Assembly: GCF_910579365.1 (NCBI RefSeq)
Contig: NZ_CAJTUX010000005.1
Coordinates: 1 to 64,000 of the forward strand
From: an uncultured Oscillibacter sp.
GTDB taxonomy: Bacteria; Bacillota; Clostridia; Oscillospirales; Oscillospiraceae
Length of the DNA stretch: 64,000 nt
Direction: 5' to 3'
Below, piece by piece: positions 59,154-64,000 of this stretch. The stretch's first letter is position 1. Each line of letters begins with the position of its first letter. Below the pieces are notes generated by a model. It saw only the letters and a list, made by a program, of their open reading frames with translations. It was not told where the DNA came from and ran no database searches. The position numbers were made by a program, and so were the translations under genes.

Positions 59154-59999
59154 ATGTTCAAAATGCTGAATCCCCGGCGCTTTTACTACGCGGTAGGCAG
59201 AAAAAAATTCCTGGAATTCCTGCTGTTGGCGGCCTTCATTCTGTTCTTTTACGGGCCCATGCTCAACATGCTGATGCTGGCGTTCGCCAACGAGTACACC
59301 GCTCCGGCGGTCTTCCCCCAGGAGTGGGGCTTCAAGTGGTGGAAATACGTGTTCTCCCAGAACAGCCTGGTTTCCTCCATCGTGCAGTCCTTCATTGTGG
59401 CCATCGTCACCACGGCGGTGTCCATGGTGCTGTGCATTCCCGCCGCCTACTCCATCGCACGGTTCAAATACCGGGGCAGAAAGGTCTTCATGCTGTCCTT
59501 CCTGCTGACCAACGCCTTCCCCAAGCTGGGCATCTACACCTCCATCGCCGTGCTGTTCTACCGCTACGGCCTGATGGGCACCTACGCGGGCGTGGTCATC
59601 ATCCACATGATCAACTCCATGATGTTCATGGTCTGGCTGCCCGCCAGCGCCTTCCGCTCAGTCCACCGCCAGCAGGAGGAGGCCGCCCGGGACGTGGGCG
59701 CGGGCCCCATCCGCACGTTCTTTAAAATCACTCTGCCCATGGCCATGCCCGGCATCGCCGTGGCCACGCTGTACACCTTCCTGGGCTCCATGGAGGAGGC
59801 GCAGGGCACGCTGCTGGTGGGCCTCGCCAAGGTGCAGACTATGCCGGTGGCCATGTACGGCATCGTGCTGGATTCCTCGGCGGTGCAGATCGGCGCGGTG
59901 TTCGCCATCCTGCTGATTATCCCGTCCGCTTTGATGATCTTCCTCATGCGGAAGTATATCGGACCCGAAGCCATTTCCGGCGGCTTCAAGATGAAATAA
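59154..59999 (+). CDS. ABC importer permease (first)
   Basis: A 281-residue inner-membrane permease of the MalG/PotC type with six hydrophobic segments. The EAA loop, which docks the ATPase, is EEAARDVGAGPIRTFFKITLPMAMPG near residue 185. ATG 59154 has GAGGTGAC seven bases upstream; a GTG four codons earlier is possible. First gene of the operon permease-ATPase-binding protein-permease-phosphodiesterase. Confidence 0.92.
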   Translation: MFKMLNPRRFYYAVGRKKFLEFLLLAAFILFFYGPMLNMLMLAFANEYTAPAVFPQEWGFKWWKYVFSQNSLVSSIVQSFIVAIVTTAVSMVLCIPAAYSIARFKYRGRKVFMLSFLLTNAFPKLGIYTSIAVLFYRYGLMGTYAGVVIIHMINSMMFMVWLPASAFRSVHRQQEEAARDVGAGPIRTFFKITLPMAMPGIAVATLYTFLGSMEEAQGTLLVGLAKVQTMPVAMYGIVLDSSAVQIGAVFAILLIIPSALMIFLMRKYIGPEAISGGFKMK

Positions 60000-60023
60000 T
60001 GTAGTTTGGAGGAGAAAACACTC

Positions 60024-60989
60024 ATGAGCGAGCGCAAAATCAAACTGCAAATCAAGGATATGACCAAAAAGTATGACAACGGAGACGGCGTTGAGCATAT
60101 TAACCTTGATATTTACGAGGGCGAGATCGTCACCTTCCTGGGCCCGTCCGGCTGCGGCAAGACCACCATTCTGCGGACCATCGGCGGCTTTTTGGACGTG
60201 ACCTCCGGCGATATCACTGTGGACGGGCAGTCCATCGTCAACCTGCCTCCGGAGAAGCGGCCCACAGCCATGGTATTCCAAAGCTACAACCTCTGGCCCC
60301 ACATGACCATCTACGAGAACCTGGCCTTCGGTCTGAAGCTGCGTAAGGTCCCCAAGGCCGAGATCGACGCGGACGTGAAGAAGTACCTGGACCTGGTGTC
60401 CATGCCCGGCTGCGAGAAAAAGTACCCCGGCCAGCTCTCCGGCGGCCAGCAGCAGCGGATCGCCATTGCCCGTTCCCTGCTCCTCAAACCCTCCCTGCTG
60501 CTTCTGGACGAACCCTTCTCCGCCCTGGATGCCAAGATCCGCCAGCAGATGCGGGAGGAGCTGAAGAAGATTCAGCAGGACCTGGGCATCACCGTTATCT
60601 TCGTCACCCACGACCAGGAGGAGGCCATGTCCCTCTCCCACCGCATCGTGGTCATGAACAAGGGCAAGTTCGAGCAGACCGGCACCCCGGCGGAGATTTA
60701 CGACAAGCCCGCCACGCTGCACGTGGCCTCCTTCATCGGCGAGATGAACTTCCTGAAAAAAGACGGCAAGACCATCGCCGTCCGTCCTGAGGACCTGACG
60801 GTCACCGAGGGCGCCGGCGGCCAGTTCGACGCCACGGTCCGCACCATCATGCTGCTGGGCCATTATGTGGTGATGACCGCCCAGCAAGGAGACGACATCA
60901 TCAAATGCTACATCAACCGCGACCTCAGCGAGCGGCTGAAGGAAGGCGATCAGGTCAGCCTCACCGTGGGCAAGCACACCGTGTTTTGA
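60024..60989 (+). CDS. ABC importer ATP-binding protein
   Basis: A 321-residue nucleotide-binding subunit. Walker A GPSGCGKTT (residues about 38-46), Q-loop FQSYNLWPHMT, signature LSGGQQQRIAIARSLL, Walker B LLLLDEPFSALDAK, H-loop VTHDQEEAMSLS, then a short TOBE-like C-terminal domain (about 240-320). It resembles the UgpC/PotA/FbpC group that serves polyamine, iron, phosphonate or glycerol-phosphate importers. ATG 60024 follows GGAGGAGAAAACACTC. Confidence 0.95.
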   Translation: MSERKIKLQIKDMTKKYDNGDGVEHINLDIYEGEIVTFLGPSGCGKTTILRTIGGFLDVTSGDITVDGQSIVNLPPEKRPTAMVFQSYNLWPHMTIYENLAFGLKLRKVPKAEIDADVKKYLDLVSMPGCEKKYPGQLSGGQQQRIAIARSLLLKPSLLLLDEPFSALDAKIRQQMREELKKIQQDLGITVIFVTHDQEEAMSLSHRIVVMNKGKFEQTGTPAEIYDKPATLHVASFIGEMNFLKKDGKTIAVRPEDLTVTEGAGGQFDATVRTIMLLGHYVVMTAQQGDDIIKCYINRDLSERLKEGDQVSLTVGKHTVF

Positions 60990-61081
60990 CAGCCCGTCTA
61001 AAAGCGCGCCCTCTAACCAAGAGGGGGAAATCCCCTTCTCACCCCATACTACAGGCACACATTTGAAAGGAGATTACTGTA

Positions 61082-62263
61082 ATGAAAAGAAGACTGTTTG
61101 CCATGCTCCTCTCCGCCGTGATGCTGGCGGCCTGCCTCACCGGATGCGGTGGCAACTCCGGCTCCTCCGGCGGCTCCGGGGACTCCGGCTCCGCTGGCGG
61201 AAAGAAAACTGTCAGCCTCTGGGCCACCGGCTCCGACAACGTCCGCGAGATTTTCGAGGCTCTTGTCAACGACTTCAACACCAACTCCGAGTATGCCGGG
61301 CAGTACGAGGTCACCCTCCAGTTCATGCTCTCCGGCACCGGCGCCCAGACCCTGGCCGACATGCTGACCGCCGCCTCCAAGGCCGGTCAGACCAACACAG
61401 ACTATGACATCGTGGACCTCAGCGGCGACGACCTTTCCAAGGTGGTCTCCCTCATCGGCCAGGAGCAGTTCGTGAAGCTGGACAGCTCCAAGATTCCCAA
61501 CGCCGCCACCGTAGCGGCCAAGAGCTCCATCGCCACGGATTACTGCCAGCCCTACCGCGGCACCACGGTCATCCTGGCCTATGACTCCGCCAAGGTCGCC
61601 ACTCCGCCCGCCACCATGGATGAGCTGGTGGCGTGGATGAAGGCCAATCCCGGCCGCTTTGCCTACAACACTCCCGGCACCGGCGGCGCCGGCGACTCCT
61701 TCGCCCGCAGCGCGGTGTACAACTTCCTGCCCGAGGAGGCCTTCACCTCCGACGACGAGAAGTGGGTCAGCGAGTGGGACGCCGGCTTTGACTTCCTGAA
61801 GGAAATCCATCCTTACATGTATTCCTCCGGCGGCTCCATCGTCTACCCCAACAAGAACCAGGGCACTCTGGACCTGCTGAACCAGGGCGAGATCGACATG
61901 TGCCCCAACTGGGCGGACATGGTTCTCTCCCAGCGTGCCTCCGGCGAGATCAAGGACACCATCAAGATCACCCAGATCGACCCCGCCCTCACCGGTTCCC
62001 TCCAGTCTCTGGTCATTCCCACCTTCGGCTCCAATGAGGACGGCGCTTACGCCTTCATGAACTACATGCTCTCTCCCGCCGCGCAGGAGCTGATGGTCCG
62101 CCAGATGGCCGCCATCCCCCTGATCGACGCCTCCAGCATGGACATGACCGGCTATGAGGATCTCCAGGGCCTGGATGTGTCCAACTTCCGCCTCCAGTCC
62201 ATCGGCGGCCTGTCCACCTCCTTCAACGAGCGCTGGGACAGCGAGATCGCCACCATCGGCTGA
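61082..62263 (+). CDS. Extracellular solute-binding lipoprotein of the importer
   Basis: A 393-residue protein with lipoprotein signal (lipobox LTGC, Cys about residue 22), a Gly/Ser-rich tether, and a type-2 periplasmic-binding fold (SLWATGSDNVREIFEALVNDF; STPGTGGAGDSFARSAVYNF-like loop; LLNQGEIDMCPNWADMVLS). It resembles the iron/2-aminoethylphosphonate/polyamine group 1 binding proteins. The ligand is not evident. ATG after GAAAGGAGATTACTGTA. Confidence 0.92.
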   Translation: MKRRLFAMLLSAVMLAACLTGCGGNSGSSGGSGDSGSAGGKKTVSLWATGSDNVREIFEALVNDFNTNSEYAGQYEVTLQFMLSGTGAQTLADMLTAASKAGQTNTDYDIVDLSGDDLSKVVSLIGQEQFVKLDSSKIPNAATVAAKSSIATDYCQPYRGTTVILAYDSAKVATPPATMDELVAWMKANPGRFAYNTPGTGGAGDSFARSAVYNFLPEEAFTSDDEKWVSEWDAGFDFLKEIHPYMYSSGGSIVYPNKNQGTLDLLNQGEIDMCPNWADMVLSQRASGEIKDTIKITQIDPALTGSLQSLVIPTFGSNEDGAYAFMNYMLSPAAQELMVRQMAAIPLIDASSMDMTGYEDLQGLDVSNFRLQSIGGLSTSFNERWDSEIATIG

Positions 62264-62301
62264 GTTCAGCCGGAAATTCATGGGAACGAAGGGGATTACC
62301 T

Positions 62302-63147
62302 ATGAGTAAAAACCTAAAGCGAAATCTGGTGGCTTACGGCCTGGTGATGCCGGCGTTCCTCGTCGTCATGCTGACCGTGGCTTACCCGATTGTCCTGGCG
62401 GTGATTCAGAGCTTCCAGGACTCGAAAACCGGCGAGTTTACGCTGGATAACTACACCTACTTTTTCACCGAGCCGGCCCAGCTGAGAAACATCCTGTACA
62501 CCCTGTATGTGTGCTTGATGACGGTGGCCATCGCCATTGTGGTGGCCTATCTGCTGGCGCTGTATCTGCGCTTTGTCAAGTCCAAGATCGCCAGGACCAT
62601 CGGCACGCTGTACCTGGTCCCGCGGTTTGTCCCCGCTATGTGCGCCGTGTACGCCATGATTACCATCATCCGTGACTCCGGCCTGATCAACCGGATCGGC
62701 CTGCTGTTCGGGAACGACCTCAAGCTGGGATTGATGTACCACGCCAACGGCATGATTATGATGAACCTGTGGTTCAACATCCCGTTTGCGGCGCTGATGA
62801 TCACCGCGGGCCTGGGCGCCATCCCGGACTCCATTATCGAGGGCGCCCGGGATGTGGGGGCCACCAAGTTCAAGGTCTTCACCTCCATGATCCTGCCTCT
62901 TTCCATCAAGGACGTGGTGGTCGCGGGCACCTTCGTGTTCATGTCCAACGTGGGTTCCTTCACCACCCCCTATTTGATGGGCGGCAGCGCGCCGAAGATG
63001 CTGGGCATCGCCCTGTTCGATCAGTTCAACAAATATCTGGCCTACAACCGCTCCGCGGCTTTGTCGGTCATCATGTTCCTGATCTGCTCGGTTTCTGCGG
63101 GTGTATATATCTACACCAACCTCAAGGAAAACGAGTGGGAAAAGTAA
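62302..63147 (+). CDS. ABC importer permease (second)
   Basis: A 281-residue permease with six membrane segments. N-terminal NLVAYGLVMPAFLVVMLTVAYPIVLAVIQSF and EAA loop IIEGARDVGATKFKVFTSMILPLSIKDVVVAG near residue 185. This is the MalF/UgpA-type partner of the first permease. It follows the binding-protein gene by 38 bp. Confidence 0.92.
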   Translation: MSKNLKRNLVAYGLVMPAFLVVMLTVAYPIVLAVIQSFQDSKTGEFTLDNYTYFFTEPAQLRNILYTLYVCLMTVAIAIVVAYLLALYLRFVKSKIARTIGTLYLVPRFVPAMCAVYAMITIIRDSGLINRIGLLFGNDLKLGLMYHANGMIMMNLWFNIPFAALMITAGLGAIPDSIIEGARDVGATKFKVFTSMILPLSIKDVVVAGTFVFMSNVGSFTTPYLMGGSAPKMLGIALFDQFNKYLAYNRSAALSVIMFLICSVSAGVYIYTNLKENEWEK

Positions 63148-63217
63148 GCAAAGCGCGACGGCGGAGAGGCGACCCTCTCCGCCGTCTTCCCGCGCCTGCG
63201 AGAAAGGAAGAACATCC

Positions 63218-63889
63218 ATGCAAACACACATCACCGCCCACACCGGGGCGGACGGACGGCCTGACAACAGCCTGGAATTCGTGTCTTACGCGCTGTCCTG
63301 CGGCGCGGACGCCCTGGAGGTGGACGTACGCCGGCAGGCCGGCGGCCGCCTGGCCATCGGTCACGACGAGGCCGGGGAAAACGCCCCGCTCCTGGCGGAG
63401 GTCTTCCGCATCGTAGCCGGACAGCCCCGGATCAAGATCAACTGCGACCTCAAGGAGCCGGGGCTGGAGGAGCCGGTCTGCCTTCTGGCGGAGGAGGCAG
63501 GGCTTCTGCGCTCCGGCCGCCTGATTCTCTCCGGGACGGTAGACGCCTTCCGCCCCGTCCCCGGAGCGGAGGTCTATCTGAATCTGGAGGAGTATGTTCC
63601 GGACCTCTATTTAAATTACCGGGAGAAGCCAAACTTCGAGCTGGAGGCGGCGGACATCATCCGGGACGTCTGCGTCAAGGCGGGCATCCGCACCGTCAAT
63701 GTCTATCAGGGGCTGGTCACCCGCCGCTTTCTTGAGACGCTGGCCGGAGCCGGCATCGGCCTTTCCGTCTGGACCGTCAACGAGACCTGGGAGCTGAAGT
63801 GGTTTTTAAAGGCGGGCGCGGCGAACATCACCACCCGCCGCCCCGCCCTGGCCCTGGAGCTGCGGGCAGGCCGGGAAGGAAGCGTCTGA
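63218..63889 (+). CDS. Glycerophosphodiester phosphodiesterase-like protein
   Basis: A 223-residue TIM-barrel enzyme without signal peptide. The GDPD motifs are THITAHTGADGRPDNSLEF (first catalytic His region), ALEVDVRRQAGGRLAIGHDE (Glu, Asp and second His), NCDLKEPGL and the C-terminal LSVWTVNETWELKWFLKAGAANITTRRP. The first motif reads HTG rather than the usual HRG, so the Arg that contacts phosphate is missing; activity or substrate may differ. Its operon position suggests it processes what the importer brings in. ATG after AGAAAGGAAGAACATCC. Confidence 0.85.
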   Translation: MQTHITAHTGADGRPDNSLEFVSYALSCGADALEVDVRRQAGGRLAIGHDEAGENAPLLAEVFRIVAGQPRIKINCDLKEPGLEEPVCLLAEEAGLLRSGRLILSGTVDAFRPVPGAEVYLNLEEYVPDLYLNYREKPNFELEAADIIRDVCVKAGIRTVNVYQGLVTRRFLETLAGAGIGLSVWTVNETWELKWFLKAGAANITTRRPALALELRAGREGSV

Positions 63890-63891
63890 CC

Positions 63892-64000
63892 ATGCCGGAC
63901 AGGAGCATTCCATTTTACAATCTCATTCTGCGCTGTGACGCCTGGCAGGGGGCGGCGTCTCTCCCGCCGGAGGGGTTCCGTCTCCGGCGCTTTCAGCCGG
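63892..64000 (+). CDS. GNAT-like acetyltransferase, N-terminal fragment at the right edge
   Basis: Only about 36 residues are visible: MPDRSIPFYNLILRCDAWQG and LPPEGFRLRRFQP. The LPxGF-LRxFxPG pattern is the usual start of a GNAT N-acetyltransferase in these bacteria. It starts 2 bp after the phosphodiesterase stop, so it is in the same operon. Confidence 0.6.
   Translation, partial: MPDRSIPFYNLILRCDAWQGAASLPPEGFRLRRFQP

Overview
The window is a high-G+C, spore-forming anaerobic Firmicute chromosome, most likely an Oscillospiraceae-type gut bacterium (Oscillibacter / Flavonifractor / Lawsonibacter-like). The reasons are a T-box on thrS, SpmA/SpmB and a SpoVT/AbrB-like regulator, an S-layer-homology surface protein, an [FeFe] hydrogenase, a ferredoxin-linked 2-oxoacid oxidoreductase, a lysine riboswitch and a YedF/DUF3343 selenium-type gene set. 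The genus is an inference; no rRNA or tRNA gene was seen.

Layout. 1-2650: thrS behind a T-box, spmAB and an AbrB-like regulator. 2863-11968: one long minus-strand histidine operon (hisZG fusion, hisD, hisC, hisB, hisH, a flavin-binding passenger, hisA, hisF, a Cys-rich passenger, hisIE, hisK) from a strong promoter at 11940-11968. 12105-16694: fumC and a DUF4358/MBOAT/DHHW surface acyl-transfer module. 16755-20275: threonine aldolase and a Ktr/Trk potassium uptake pair. 20426-25300: a 1624-residue secreted protein with a transglutaminase-like domain, Ig-like repeats and three SLH repeats. 25369-30730: an M20 amidohydrolase, then lysine/DAP synthesis (riboswitch, dapA, dapB, dapH, with lysA convergent). 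31421-34124: yedF, a cysteine-desulfurase-like enzyme, DUF3343, a 57-residue DUF6472-like protein and a Nudix hydrolase. 34213-44456: a metallopeptidase and HAD phosphatase, gltX, asnA, an ECF sigma factor with its membrane partner, a glycogen-debranching enzyme, an HTH/zinc-ribbon regulator and an NhaC-type antiporter.

44552-53990 is the most coherent metabolic block. A LysR regulator stands divergent to methionine gamma-lyase across a palindromic operator. A four-subunit 2-oxoacid:ferredoxin oxidoreductase follows, then a convergent two-gene [FeFe] hydrogenase whose partner is a GltD-like flavoprotein carrying a NuoF-type Fe-S region. Together they could ferment methionine: 2-oxobutyrate is oxidised to propionyl-CoA and reduced ferredoxin, with electrons released as H2 or passed to NAD(P)H.

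54157-58520 is an A+T-richer accessory scar. It holds a carboxymuconolactone-decarboxylase pseudogene with two in-frame stops, a truncated cyclophilin-like gene, a coiled-coil gene, a prgI gene of a conjugative element cut short, an intact flavodoxin-like reductase with a divergent HxlR regulator that seems to have lost its ATG, a tyrosine-recombinase fragment, an ISAs1 transposase fragment, and a possible 31-residue gene with its own promoter and terminator. From 59154 to the right edge the core genome resumes with an ABC importer (permease, ATPase, binding protein, permease), a glycerophosphodiester-phosphodiesterase-like enzyme and the start of a GNAT-like gene.
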